Shown here in pieces: positions 8,601 to 17,348 of a DNA stretch of 59,973 bases. The position numbers and the translations under genes are program-made. The DNA is from an uncultured Tropicimonas sp. Its GTDB lineage: Bacteria; Pseudomonadota; Alphaproteobacteria; Rhodobacterales; Rhodobacteraceae. Where the stretch lies: the NCBI GenBank assembly GCA_947497945.1, contig CANMIP010000034.1, positions 1 through 59,973 of the forward strand, read 5' to 3'. The number at the start of each line of letters is the position of its first letter. Position 1 is the stretch's first letter. Below the pieces are notes generated by a model. The model did no database searches. It was not told the DNA's origin and saw only the letters and a program-made list of their open reading frames with translations.

Positions 8601-9692
8601 ATGAGCCAGTCGAACCCGACCCATCTTCCGCAGGGACGCCGCCGTGGCCGTGCCGCGCTTTCCAACCGTCCGGGACGGTTCGAACCGCATGGGCGCGAGG
8701 CGCAATGCGATGGCTGGCCGGGAGACGAGGAGCCCTTGCCGCCGCTGCGCACCGAACTCACGGAGGAAATCCCGCGCAAGATCCTGACCCGCAACAGCTC
8801 TCCCGATATCGGCTTCGACCGTTCGGTGAACCCCTACAGGGGCTGCGAGCATGGCTGCATCTACTGTTTCGCGCGTCCAACGCATAGCTATCTGGGCCTC
8901 TCGCCGGGGCTCGATTTCGAAACCCGGCTCACGCTGAAACCCACCGCGCCGGAGCTGCTGCGGCGCGAGATCAGCCGCAAGCGCTACACGCCCGCGCCGA
9001 TCGCCTTCGGCACCAACACCGATGTCTACCAACCCGTTGAGCGCGACCACCGAATTGCCCGCGGCTGTTTCGAGGTGCTGAGCGCGTTCCGCCACCCGCT
9101 GATGGTGACCACCAAGGGCAGCCTGATCGAGCGCGATACCGACATTCTCGGCGAGATGGGCCGGGCCGGGCTTTCCCGCGCCTCGATCTCCCTTACCACG
9201 CTGGACCGCGATCTCGCGCGCTCGCTGGAGCCGCGCGTGCCGTCGCCCGCGCGGCGTCTCAAGACCATCGAAACGCTTGCCCGCGCCGGCATCCCGACCA
9301 TGGTCTCCATCGCGCCGCTCATCCCCGGCCTGACCGATCACGAGATCGAGCCGATCCTGCAGGCGGCCAGTGAAGCCGGGGCAAGCTCGGCGATGATGAT
9401 CCTGCTGCGCCTGCCGCTCGAGGTGGCCGAGCTCTTCAGGGAATGGCTTGAAGAGGCCCGCCCGCTGCGTGCCGCGCGCGTGCTGGCCCGCATCCGCGAG
9501 ACCCATGGCGGATCGGACTACGATTCCGCCTGGAAGACCCGCATGACGGGGCAGGGGACCTATGCAGCACTTCTCCACCAAAGGTTTCGTCTTTCCCTCA
9601 AACGTTTCGGTCTGACAGCCGAGCCTGCGCCGCTGCGGACGGATCTCTTCCGCGTCCCGCCTGCGCCGGGCGACCAGCTGTCCCTGTTCTGA
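8601..9692 (+). CDS. PA0069-family radical SAM protein (SplB-related)
   Basis: The 363-aa enzyme has the radical SAM cluster motif C-x3-C-x2-C in GCEHGCIYCF (C82, C86, C89), followed by FGTNTDVYQPVER, MVTTKGSLIERD and SIAPLIPGLTD, all typical of the PA0069/SplB-like subfamily. The actual reaction of this subfamily is not established; relation to spore photoproduct lyase makes DNA repair or nucleic-acid modification plausible. A LexA box directly upstream supports a DNA-damage role. It is divergent from the corrinoid gene and convergent with the homocysteine methyltransferase. Confidence 0.92.
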   Translation: MSQSNPTHLPQGRRRGRAALSNRPGRFEPHGREAQCDGWPGDEEPLPPLRTELTEEIPRKILTRNSSPDIGFDRSVNPYRGCEHGCIYCFARPTHSYLGLSPGLDFETRLTLKPTAPELLRREISRKRYTPAPIAFGTNTDVYQPVERDHRIARGCFEVLSAFRHPLMVTTKGSLIERDTDILGEMGRAGLSRASISLTTLDRDLARSLEPRVPSPARRLKTIETLARAGIPTMVSIAPLIPGLTDHEIEPILQAASEAGASSAMMILLRLPLEVAELFREWLEEARPLRAARVLARIRETHGGSDYDSAWKTRMTGQGTYAALLHQRFRLSLKRFGLTAEPAPLRTDLFRVPPAPGDQLSLF

Positions 9693-9725
9693 ATATGCTC
9701 AGCCCCCGGGGGCGGTAAGCTGTCT

Positions 9726-9803
9726 TTAGATGCCGAGCCGGTCGGCGACCTGCCAATGGTTCCGGATCTGGTCGAGCAACTCGGCCAGGACTTGCTTGCG
9801 CAT
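9726..9803 (-). CDS. Candidate 25-aa micropeptide downstream of the homocysteine methyltransferase
   Basis: ATG 9803 is preceded by AGGAGGTGA, a complete Shine-Dalgarno, with the ideal spacing of eight bases from AGGAGG. The frame reads MRKQVLAELLDQ then IRNHWQVADRLGI and stops at TAA 9726. It begins 18 bases after the methyltransferase stop on the same strand. The peptide would form a short amphipathic helix. No homologue is known to me. The strong initiation signal is the only evidence. Confidence 0.5.
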   Translation of the reverse strand: MRKQVLAELLDQIRNHWQVADRLGI

Positions 9804-9821
9804 CGGGGTCACCTCCTGAGA

Positions 9822-10835
9822 TCAGCCGCGCCGACGCCGGCGCGTGATGCGCCCCTCGGGGGCATCGCCATCGGTGCCGTCGCTGGCCGAGGAGAAGCCG
9901 CCAAGCGTCTCGGTGATTGATTCCAGGCTGGGGCGCTGGCCCGGCGGCGTCGTTTCCAGCGCCGCGCGCATCGCCTTGAGATGCTCGGCCGTCGTGCCGC
10001 AGCAGCCGCCGATGATCTTCGCGCCGGCGTCCCGGGCGAGGACGGCGTATTTCGCCATCACCTCGGGCGTGCCGTCATAGTGGATATGGCCGTCCTCGTA
10101 TTTCGGGATCCCGGCATTGCCCTTGGCCACAACTGGAATATCCGGCCCCAGGGCGGTGAAACCCAGCACCGTGCGCAGCAGGTCCGAGGAACCGACGCCG
10201 CAATTGGCGCCGAAGGCCAACGGCCGGTGCGCAAGCCCGGAGACCAGCGAGACCATGTCGGCCGAGGTCAGGCCCATCATCGTCCGTCCCGCCGTGTCGA
10301 AGGACATCGTGCCGACCCAGGGCATCCCGGCGAGCCGCGCGGCTTCCGCGGCGGCCTTGTATTCCTCCGGCGCCGAGATCGTCTCGACCCAGAGCACATC
10401 CGCGCCGCCTTCCTTCAGTCCCTCGGCCTGCTCATGGAACATTTCCACGGCCAGCTCATGGGTCAGCGGACCCATCGGCGCCATGATCTCGCCGGTCGGA
10501 CCCATCGAGGCGGCCACGACAACCGGCCGGCCCGCCGCATCGGCCACTTCGCGGCCAAGCTCGGCGCCGAGCCGGTTCAACTCGCGCACACGGCCCTGCG
10601 CGTCATGCAGCTTGAGACGGGAGGCGTTGCCGCCGAAGGTGTTGGTCAGGAAGATGTCCGAGCCGGCATCGACCGGCCCCTGGTAGAGCGCCCGGATCCG
10701 ATCCGGGTGATCGGCATTCCACAGCTCCGGTGCGTCGCCCGATTGCAGGCCCATGTTGAACAGCGTCGTCCCGGTCGCGCCATCGGCCATGAGCCAGTCG
10801 CGGGTCGAGAGGAGGCGGGAAAGGGCATCGGTCAT
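9822..10835 (-). CDS. Homocysteine S-methyltransferase chain (betaine/cobalamin-dependent type)
   Basis: The 337-aa zinc enzyme of the Pfam S-methyl_trans family methylates homocysteine to methionine. The zinc ligands are C212 (FGANCGVG) and C278-C279 (IIGGCCGTT). The N-terminus shows LMADGATGTTLF and LTNTFGGNASRL. It has no B12 domain, and the corrinoid protein encoded 1.4 kb away is the likely partner, giving a split methionine synthase as in related roseobacters. The start at 10835 is preferred (MTDALSRLL); 10844 is possible. The C-terminus is basic (ITRRRRRG). Confidence 0.9.
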   Translation of the reverse strand: MTDALSRLLSTRDWLMADGATGTTLFNMGLQSGDAPELWNADHPDRIRALYQGPVDAGSDIFLTNTFGGNASRLKLHDAQGRVRELNRLGAELGREVADAAGRPVVVAASMGPTGEIMAPMGPLTHELAVEMFHEQAEGLKEGGADVLWVETISAPEEYKAAAEAARLAGMPWVGTMSFDTAGRTMMGLTSADMVSLVSGLAHRPLAFGANCGVGSSDLLRTVLGFTALGPDIPVVAKGNAGIPKYEDGHIHYDGTPEVMAKYAVLARDAGAKIIGGCCGTTAEHLKAMRAALETTPPGQRPSLESITETLGGFSSASDGTDGDAPEGRITRRRRRG

Positions 10836-10940
10836 GTCAATCATCCATCGCGGATTAGGGGAGCGGATGACGGCTCTTCTCACGAACCGCGCCTTTAGGC
10901 AAATCGAATGATGTCATGATCTTCATGAGCCGGAACGCAA

Positions 10941-10962
10941 GACGCGCCCCGCGGGGCGCGTC
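10941..10962 (-). terminator. 22-bp palindrome, terminator of the ATPase zeta gene
   Basis: GACGCGCCCCG and CGGGGCGCGTC form a perfect inverted repeat 28 bases past the stop of the zeta gene on the minus strand, followed there by TTGCGTT. A strong stem with a poor T tract. Confidence 0.6.
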
Positions 10963-10989
10963 ACGTTTCGCAGTTCCGGAGGCCGGTTT

Positions 10990-11319
10990 TCAGAGCACCG
11001 AGCGGATCTCGCCCTTGGCAGCCCGCTCGCGCGCATCGGCAAGAAACTCCGCCATCCGCTCGCGCACACGCTCCTCGGGACGGGCGTCACCAAGGTCTTC
11101 CATCAGCTTGGCAACGACGGATTCCTCGCCACCTTCCTCAAGGTCGACCCGGATGATGTCCTTGGCGTAGCGCACCGCCTGTTCGGCCGTCTTGCCCAGC
11201 AATGCGGCCGCCCAGAAGGCGATATGCTTGTTGCGCGAGGCCTGGGCGAGAAACTCCATCTCGGCATCATGAACAAATTTCGCCTCATAGGCGGCTTCGC
11301 GATCGTCAAAGGTGGTCAT
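10990..11319 (-). CDS. F1-ATPase inhibitor zeta subunit (DUF1476)
   Basis: The 109-aa protein starts MTTFDDREAAYEAKFVHDAE and contains WAAALLGKTAEQAVRYAKDII, closely matching the zeta subunit described in Paracoccus denitrificans. There it inhibits ATP hydrolysis by the F1FO-ATP synthase through its N-terminal region. It is all-helical and cytosolic. It is monocistronic, with a terminator palindrome downstream. Confidence 0.9.
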   Translation of the reverse strand: MTTFDDREAAYEAKFVHDAEMEFLAQASRNKHIAFWAAALLGKTAEQAVRYAKDIIRVDLEEGGEESVVAKLMEDLGDARPEERVRERMAEFLADARERAAKGEIRSVL

Positions 11320-11410
11320 CTGAACGGTTTCCCTCCCGCAATTCCGTTATGACTCCAATGTATGTCTTCGCCGGGAGCTTGCCTAGGGCACAGGCATGCG
11401 ACCCAAGGGC

Positions 11411-12583
11411 CTAGCCGCGCCCGAAAAGCTGCGCCAACCGTGCGATATCGGCCATCTTTTCGACTTGCGGCCGCTCGCCGGCAAAGATCATCCTGCGCGC
11501 TTCCTCCAGCGCGCCGTCTATGTCGCCGCCCAGCAACTGCCCGGTGAGCTGGTCGAGCCAGCCGACCTGCTGCTCTTCCGGCAGGGCCGATTCCACGGCC
11601 TTGACCAGAAGACCGGTCACCTCTTCCTCCCAGCTCTGTTCGCCGGAATGCGGCGCCTCGGCAGGGGCGGGCGCCGGACCCGGCGCTCCCACGGCCTCCA
11701 TCACGCGTTCCCGCATGTCGGCATCGGTGCCGGCGGCCGCGGCGCCGGCGAGCAGCGGCTCGACCGGGCTGTCGATCTCCATCGGGGCCTCGACCGGCAT
11801 GAGCTGCTCCCGCACCACGGTCTGGACCTCGGCCAGCGGACGCCCGGTCGCCGCGGTGGAGAGCTCCAGCACGACCATCTCCGCGCCCTCGGCCTGTACG
11901 AAGAGCAGGTCGGGGTCGACCCCGAGCGCTTCGAGGATGATGGCCTGGCGCACCGGCGTCATGATCTCCGATTGCGGCGTGCCGGGGGGCGGCAGGCTGT
12001 CTGCCTCGACCGGATGCGGCATGCCGGCATCGGTGCCGCGCCATTCGGCTTCGGCAATATCGCCCTCGGCGCTGACCGACTCTGCCCTGCGCGTCACGCG
12101 CCCGCCCTGGTAGACATGGAAAGCGAAATGCGCGCCCGGATGGCGGCTGCCGGAATAGCGGAAGTAGAACAGCTCATCCCCGGCCAGCTCGGCGCTGAGC
12201 CGTTCCGCGAACAGGGAGGTTTCGCCGTCGCCTTCGAGGAACTCGACCAGCGTGAGGTCGGCCACGCCAAGCGGCGACGAGATCCGCACCGGACCGGGCG
12301 CGCCAGAGCTTTCGGTCAACACGACCCGGGTCAGGGGCGTTGGTCCCACCGTTCCGGCGGGCTGGATCCGCATTTCGGTTGTCGCACCCGCGGCCCGCGC
12401 GGCCTGTCGCGATTTGCCAGCGCCAAGCAGCCGTTTGAGCAGGCCTTGCTTCGGCGCCTCTGTCGGGGCGGGCGTGGGGGAAGGCGTCGAAGCGCCGGAG
12501 GCCGCCCGCCCGACCGCTTCTGCAACCTCCGCCGGCGAGCGGGCCGACAGGGCGAAATCGATCAGGGCGAAATCCTCGGTCAT
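11411..12583 (-). CDS. Hypothetical protein, 390 aa, Ala/Pro-rich
   Basis: I do not recognise a named family. The ATG at 12583 follows AGAGGAGA; a longer frame upstream overlaps purC antisense and is rejected. The N-terminus (MTEDFALIDFALSARSP) is followed by a Pro/Thr linker (about 33-45), a globular region around 75-260 containing FYFRYSGSRHPGAHFAFHVY and an SseB-like segment (RQAIILEALGVDPDLLFVQ), and a helical C-terminus from about 310. It appears cytosolic. It is divergent from purC. Confidence 0.7.
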   Translation of the reverse strand: MTEDFALIDFALSARSPAEVAEAVGRAASGASTPSPTPAPTEAPKQGLLKRLLGAGKSRQAARAAGATTEMRIQPAGTVGPTPLTRVVLTESSGAPGPVRISSPLGVADLTLVEFLEGDGETSLFAERLSAELAGDELFYFRYSGSRHPGAHFAFHVYQGGRVTRRAESVSAEGDIAEAEWRGTDAGMPHPVEADSLPPPGTPQSEIMTPVRQAIILEALGVDPDLLFVQAEGAEMVVLELSTAATGRPLAEVQTVVREQLMPVEAPMEIDSPVEPLLAGAAAAGTDADMRERVMEAVGAPGPAPAPAEAPHSGEQSWEEEVTGLLVKAVESALPEEQQVGWLDQLTGQLLGGDIDGALEEARRMIFAGERPQVEKMADIARLAQLFGRG

Positions 12584-12775
12584 CTGGGTCGTCTCCTCTG
12601 GGCGGCATCCTGCGCGCACGCGTCCAAAGGTCTGACAGCAACGCGGGAGTGTCAACCGAGAGCGCGGGCCCGATGGCCGCTTTCGCGCCCCGCTTGCGAC
12701 ATTCCCCCCCATGCCGTATAGCGCAGGACAAAACAGGCCCGGGAGATCCCCGAAAACGGCCGCAGAAAGGACCTC

Positions 12776-13540
12776 ATGGCACGTCGCAAAAAGATTTACG
12801 AAGGCAAGGCCAAGATTCTCTACGAAGGCCCGGAGCCGGGCACGATCGTGCAGTATTTCAAGGACGACGCCACCGCTTTCAACGCCGAGAAGAAGGACGT
12901 CATCGAGGGCAAGGGGGTGCTGAACAACCGCCTGTCCGAGTACTTCATGAACGGGCTGAACAATATCGGCGTGCCGACCCACTTCATCAAGCGCCTCAAC
13001 ATGCGCGAGCAACTCGTTCGTGCCGTTGAGATAATTCCGCTTGAAGTCGTCGTGCGCAACGTCGCCGCCGGGTCAATCTCGAAGCGCCTGGGCATCGAGG
13101 AAGGCACGGCGCTGCCGCGTCCGATCGTCGAGATGTACTACAAGGATGACGCGCTCGGGGACCCGCTGGTCACCGAAGAGCATATCATCGCCTTCGGCTG
13201 GGCTTCCCAGCAAGACATGGATGACATGGTGGCGCTGGCGCTGCGGGTGAACGATTTCATCTCCGGCATCATGATGGGCGTCGGCATCAAGCTGGTGGAT
13301 TTCAAGATCGAGATCGGGCGAATCTATGATGGCGATTTCATGCGCCTCATCGTGGCCGACGAGATCTCTCCCGATTCCTGCCGGCTCTGGGACAGCAAGA
13401 CCGGCGAGAAGCTGGACAAGGATGTGTTCCGCCGCGACCTGGGCAACCTGGCCGACGCCTATACCGAGGTGGCCAAGCGCCTTGGCGTGCTGCCGAACAA
13501 CAATAGCGCCCCGCTGGGCAAGCCCACATTGATCAATTGA
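12776..13540 (+). CDS. purC: SAICAR synthetase
   Basis: The 254-aa enzyme joins CAIR and aspartate with ATP in purine synthesis. The ATP loop region [13 protein letters not shown] is at 5-17. [26 protein letters not shown] and [16 protein letters not shown] are family signatures. It starts the second purine block (purC, purS, ADH, purQ), with purS following after 59 bases. Confidence 0.97.
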   Translation: MARRKKIYEGKAKILYEGPEPGTIVQYFKDDATAFNAEKKDVIEGKGVLNNRLSEYFMNGLNNIGVPTHFIKRLNMREQLVRAVEIIPLEVVVRNVAAGSISKRLGIEEGTALPRPIVEMYYKDDALGDPLVTEEHIIAFGWASQQDMDDMVALALRVNDFISGIMMGVGIKLVDFKIEIGRIYDGDFMRLIVADEISPDSCRLWDSKTGEKLDKDVFRRDLGNLADAYTEVAKRLGVLPNNNSAPLGKPTLIN

Positions 13541-13599
13541 AAGCCCGTGCTCCTCGAGGGAGGGGCGCGGCGTACCAAGCGAGCGAAGGACGAGCAGAG

Positions 13600-13839
13600 A
13601 TGAAGGCCAAGGTGACCGTGATGCTGAAAACCGGCGTTCTGGACCCGCAGGGCGAGGCGGTGAAATCCGCGCTCGGCTCGCTCGGGTTTGACGGCGTCGA
13701 TGCGGTTCGGCAGGGCAAGGTGATCGAACTGGACCTGGCCGAGGCGGATGCGGCCACGGCCGAGGCGGCGGTGACGGAGATGTGCGAGAAACTGCTCGCG
13801 AACACGGTCATCGAGAGCTATTCCATCGAGCTGGCCTGA
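13600..13839 (+). CDS. purS: FGAM synthase subunit PurS
   Basis: The 79-aa PurS is the small structural subunit linking PurL and PurQ in the three-part FGAM synthase of alphaproteobacteria. It begins MKAKVTVMLKTGVLDPQGEAV and has SLGFDGVDAVRQGKVIEL. ATG 13600 is preferred to an upstream start because it matches the conserved N-terminus. TGATG overlaps the next gene. Confidence 0.95.
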   Translation: MKAKVTVMLKTGVLDPQGEAVKSALGSLGFDGVDAVRQGKVIELDLAEADAATAEAAVTEMCEKLLANTVIESYSIELA

Positions 13840-14879
13840 TGCGGGCCGCCCTGCTGACAGGCTATCGCGCGCCGCTGGAGATCGGCACGCGGCCCGACCC
13901 CACGCCGCCCGTCGGGGGCGTGGTGCTGAAGGTGCTGGCCTGTGGCATCTGTCGCTCGGACTGGCATGTCTGGACCGGGGCGGACCCTGTCGCGCTGCCG
14001 CAGATCCCGGGCCATGAGTATTGCGGCGAGGTCGTCGCCGTGGGGCAGGGCGTGGCGCAATGGAAGCTCGGGGACCGGGTCATTGCGCCCTTCATCCTCG
14101 CCTGTGGCCATTGCGAGGCCTGTTCCTCCGGGCGCCAGACGATCTGCCCGGACCAGGCGCTGCCCGGCTTCACGCAGGACGGCGCCTATGCCGAGCTGGT
14201 TGCCGTGCCGCATGCAGATACCAACCTGACGACGCTGCCGCCCTGGATGGAGCCGTCGCTGGCGGCCGCGATGGGCTGCCGGGTCACGACATCCTGGCAT
14301 GCGCTGACGGGCCGGGCCCGGTTGGCGCCGGGCGAGTGGCTGGCCGTCTTCGGAACCGGCGGGATCGGGTTGTCGACCGTGCTGCTGGGCAAGGCGCTCG
14401 GCGCGAAGGTTATCGCCGTGGACGTGGTGCAGGAAAAGCTGGACTATGCCATGTCGCTGGGCGCCGTGGCTTGCGTGAATGCCGCCACCACCGACGCGGC
14501 CGCAGCGGTGCGCGAGATCACCGGCGGCGGCGCGGATGTCGCCATCGAGGCGCTCGGAGTTGAAGAAACCACCGTAAGCGCTCTGAAATCTCTCGGAAAA
14601 ATGGGTCGCATGGTGCAGGTCGGAATGCCCGCCGGCGAGCATGTGACCATGAAGCTGCCGATGGATGCCGTCTATTCCGGCCAATTGGCCGTCTTCGGCA
14701 CGCGCGGCATGCCCGCCTGGCGCTACCCGAGCCTTCTGAGCCTGCTGGAGGCGACCGAGCTCGACCTCTCGCCGCTTGTCTCCCGCCGCGTCCGGCTCTC
14801 GGACGCTTCCGCCGAACTGGCCGCCTATGACGGGCCGACCCCGCCGGGCGTCGCCGTCATCACCGATTTCCTGAGCTGA
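13839..14879 (+). CDS. Zinc-dependent alcohol dehydrogenase (MDR family)
   Basis: The 346-aa NAD(P)-dependent dehydrogenase has catalytic zinc ligands in [10 protein letters not shown] (C35) and PGHEYCGEV (H59, E60), and structural zinc ligands C89, C92, C95 and C103. The Rossmann motif is FGTGGIGLS around 170. The substrate is unknown. It starts inside the stop of purS (TGATG) and is followed 11 bases later by purQ, so it sits within the purine operon, an odd place for an MDR enzyme. Confidence 0.92.
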   Translation: MRAALLTGYRAPLEIGTRPDPTPPVGGVVLKVLACGICRSDWHVWTGADPVALPQIPGHEYCGEVVAVGQGVAQWKLGDRVIAPFILACGHCEACSSGRQTICPDQALPGFTQDGAYAELVAVPHADTNLTTLPPWMEPSLAAAMGCRVTTSWHALTGRARLAPGEWLAVFGTGGIGLSTVLLGKALGAKVIAVDVVQEKLDYAMSLGAVACVNAATTDAAAAVREITGGGADVAIEALGVEETTVSALKSLGKMGRMVQVGMPAGEHVTMKLPMDAVYSGQLAVFGTRGMPAWRYPSLLSLLEATELDLSPLVSRRVRLSDASAELAAYDGPTPPGVAVITDFLS

Positions 14880-14890
14880 GGAGCCCCAAG

Positions 14891-15559
14891 ATGCGCGCAG
14901 CCGTCGTCACCTTCCCCGGATCCAATTGCGACCGTGACCTTGCCGTGGCCTTCGAGGCGGCCGGGTTCCAGGTCCACCGCGTCTGGCATCGCGACAGCGC
15001 GCTGCCCGAGGGGCTGGACGTGATCGGCCTTCCCGGCGGTTTCTCCTTCGGCGACTACCTGCGTTGCGGCGCGATCGCCGCCAATGCGCCGATCTGCCGG
15101 GAGGTGAAGGCCTTCGCGGAGCGGGGGGGACATGTGCTGGGGATCTGCAACGGCTTCCAGATCCTGCTGGAAACGGGGCTGCTTCCGGGCGCACTGATGC
15201 GCAATGCAAACCTGCATTTTGTCTGCAAACCCGTGGACTTACGGATCGAAAGTGAAGCGTCTCCCTATACGGCCAGCTATGGACGTGGGACCGAGATCAC
15301 CATCCCGATCGCGCATCATGACGGCAATTACCAGGCCGATGCGGAGACGATCGCCCGGCTGGACGGCGAGGGGCGCGTCGCCTTCCGCTATACCGACAAT
15401 CCGAACGGGTCGGCCGGCGATATCGCGGGCGTGCTGTCTGCGAACCATCGGGTCCTGGGGATGATGCCGCATCCCGAGCGCGCCATAGACGATCTGCATG
15501 GCGGAACTGACGGCAAGGCGCTGTTCACCGGTCTGGCGGAGATGCTGGTCTCCGCCTGA
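14891..15559 (+). CDS. purQ: FGAM synthase glutaminase subunit PurQ
   Basis: The 222-aa class I glutamine amidotransferase provides ammonia to PurL. The start [16 protein letters not shown] is diagnostic. The nucleophile is C86 in [13 protein letters not shown], and the catalytic His/Glu lie in MMPHPERA near 193-196. purL is not in the window. A hairpin follows at 15601-15643. Confidence 0.97.
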   Translation: MRAAVVTFPGSNCDRDLAVAFEAAGFQVHRVWHRDSALPEGLDVIGLPGGFSFGDYLRCGAIAANAPICREVKAFAERGGHVLGICNGFQILLETGLLPGALMRNANLHFVCKPVDLRIESEASPYTASYGRGTEITIPIAHHDGNYQADAETIARLDGEGRVAFRYTDNPNGSAGDIAGVLSANHRVLGMMPHPERAIDDLHGGTDGKALFTGLAEMLVSA

Positions 15560-15600
15560 AGCCAGGCGGCGTCGATCCAGTCGCCAATCTTGGCTCTGGA

Positions 15601-15643
15601 CGCTGACGGGCAGGGACCAGGGCCGTTGCCCACCCTGTCAGCG
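15601..15643. terminator. Long imperfect hairpin between convergent purQ and ketoacyl synthase genes
   Basis: CGCTGAC-GGG at 15601 pairs with the region ending GTCAGCG at 15643: ten pairs, two mismatches, then three more pairs. It sits between convergent genes and may end transcription from both, although no T tract is present. Confidence 0.4.
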
Positions 15644-15839
15644 CCACCCCGTCCCGGCGGGCCGGCGCTTTGCATCCCGCGTGCAAACGCTTGAAATCCT
15701 TCGGATCTGGCCGGGATCACGCATAGAGCACGAATGTTGCTGCGCCATCCCGCGGGCGGGCGCTGCCACGGCGTCGGGTCCGCGCGCTGTGTCCGCAGCA
15801 ACAGGCCGCCCTTGCCCGCCAGGCCGTTCCGGGTCGGCC

Positions 15840-17048
15840 TCAGGCCCGCCGCAGCGCCAGCACCGCGTTCAGCCCGCCAAAGGCGAAAGCATTGGAGAGG
15901 ACCACGTCGACATCCGCGTCCCGCGCGACATTCGGAACCACGTCCAGCGCGCATTCCGGGTCCGGCTCCTCGTAGCCAATGGTCGGCGCGATGACGCCTT
16001 CCTTCAGCGCCATGGTGCAGGCCAGCAACTCGACCGCCCCGGTGCCGCCGATCAGGTGGCCATGCATCGACTTGGTCGAGGAGATCATCAGGTCATTGGC
16101 GTGATGGCCAAGCGCATCGGCGACGGCGGCGCATTCGGTCTTGTCATTCGCGGCGGTCCCGGTGCCATGGGCGTTGATATAGCCCACCTCTTCGGGGTTG
16201 ATCCGCGCATCCTGCATCGCCAGCGTCATCGTCCGCGCCGCGTTCTGCTTCGACGGCATGACGATATCGGCCGCGTCCGAGGTCATGGCAAAGCCGATCA
16301 CCTCGGCGATGATCTCGGCCCCGCGGGCTTTGGCGTGCTCGTATTCCTCGAAGACGAAGATCGCCGCGCCCTCGCCCTGGACCATGCCGTTGCGATTGGC
16401 CGAAAACGGCCGGCAGGCATCTTTCGACATCACCCGCAGCCCTTCCCAGGCCTTCACGCCGCCAAAACACAGCATCGACTCGGAGCCGCCGGTGATCATC
16501 ACCTCGGCCATGCCGGAGCGGATGAACTGGAAGGCCTGTCCCATCGCGTGGTTGGAGGAGGCGCAGGCCGTGGCGACGGTAAAGGTCGGCCCCTTGAGGT
16601 TGAACTCCATCGACACATGAGAGGCGGCGGCGTTGTTCATCAGCTTCGGCACGACGAAGGGATGAACGCGATTCTTCCCGGCCTCGTAGACGGTGCGGTA
16701 ATTCTCGTCGAGCGTGTTCATGCCGCCGCCGGAATTGCCGAGCACCACGCCGGACCGCGCCGCGAGATCGCCGACAAAGCTCAGCCCCGACTGCGCGATC
16801 GCTTCGCGGGCCGACAGCAGCGTGAATTGCGTGAACCGGTCATACAGCACGATCTGCTGGCGGTTGAACTCCGCATCCGGGTCATAGCCCTTGACCTGCC
16901 CGCCGATCTGGATCGCCAGCCGGTCGACATCGCGGATCTCCAGCGGACCGATCCCGCAATGGCCTTCGCGCATCGCTTCCAGCGTGTCAGGAACATTCAT
17001 GCCTAGGGCGTTGACCGTACCCTGGCCGGTAATCACGACACGTTTCAC
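15840..17048 (-). CDS. Beta-ketoacyl-ACP synthase (KAS II/FabF-like)
   Basis: The 402-aa condensing enzyme has the Cys-His-His triad in ATACASSNHAMG, NAHGTGTAANDKTE and TKSMHGHLIGGTGAVE. It would elongate an acyl chain on the ACP encoded just upstream, whose stop it overlaps (ATGA). With lpxD in the same operon, a role in making the lipid A hydroxyacyl chains or another envelope lipid is a reasonable inference. It is probably not the housekeeping FabF, which usually sits with fabD-fabG-acpP. Confidence 0.9.
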   Translation of the reverse strand: MKRVVITGQGTVNALGMNVPDTLEAMREGHCGIGPLEIRDVDRLAIQIGGQVKGYDPDAEFNRQQIVLYDRFTQFTLLSAREAIAQSGLSFVGDLAARSGVVLGNSGGGMNTLDENYRTVYEAGKNRVHPFVVPKLMNNAAASHVSMEFNLKGPTFTVATACASSNHAMGQAFQFIRSGMAEVMITGGSESMLCFGGVKAWEGLRVMSKDACRPFSANRNGMVQGEGAAIFVFEEYEHAKARGAEIIAEVIGFAMTSDAADIVMPSKQNAARTMTLAMQDARINPEEVGYINAHGTGTAANDKTECAAVADALGHHANDLMISSTKSMHGHLIGGTGAVELLACTMALKEGVIAPTIGYEEPDPECALDVVPNVARDADVDVVLSNAFAFGGLNAVLALRRA

Positions 17049-17314
17049 GAGTTGGACTGCTCTGCGATGAGGCTTTCAACGGCGGCAATTATGGCCGAGA
17101 TCGAGGAGACGTCGAAATCGCTCTTTTCGGGTTCGTTGGCGTTGAAGGGCACGGAGATGTCGAAGGCTTCCTCGATCGCGAAGATGCTCTCCACGAGACC
17201 GAGGCTGTCGATCCCGAGATCCTCGAGCGACGCTTCGTCCTTCACGTCCGACGGTTCCAGGACCGCCTGCTCCGCAATGATCGCGATCACCTTGTCCTTG
17301 ACGCTCTCGGCCAT
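17045..17314 (-). CDS. Dedicated acyl carrier protein
   Basis: The 89-aa ACP has the phosphopantetheine site Ser in DLGIDSLGLVE, followed by an acidic helix and FDISVPFNANEPEK. The start MAESVKDKV at 17314 is chosen for the normal ACP length. It lies between lpxD (34 bases upstream) and the ketoacyl synthase (4-base overlap), so it is likely a specialised ACP for lipid A acylation. Confidence 0.92.
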   Translation of the reverse strand: MAESVKDKVIAIIAEQAVLEPSDVKDEASLEDLGIDSLGLVESIFAIEEAFDISVPFNANEPEKSDFDVSSISAIIAAVESLIAEQSNS

Positions 17315-17348
17315 CTCCCGGCTCCCCTGCTCAGTTCGTGACAGCCAT

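Noticed and set aside
10836-10940. Search for a SAM or cobalamin riboswitch before the homocysteine methyltransferase
   Set aside because: The interval is short and no core motif of SAM-I, SAM-II, SAH or B12 riboswitches could be read.
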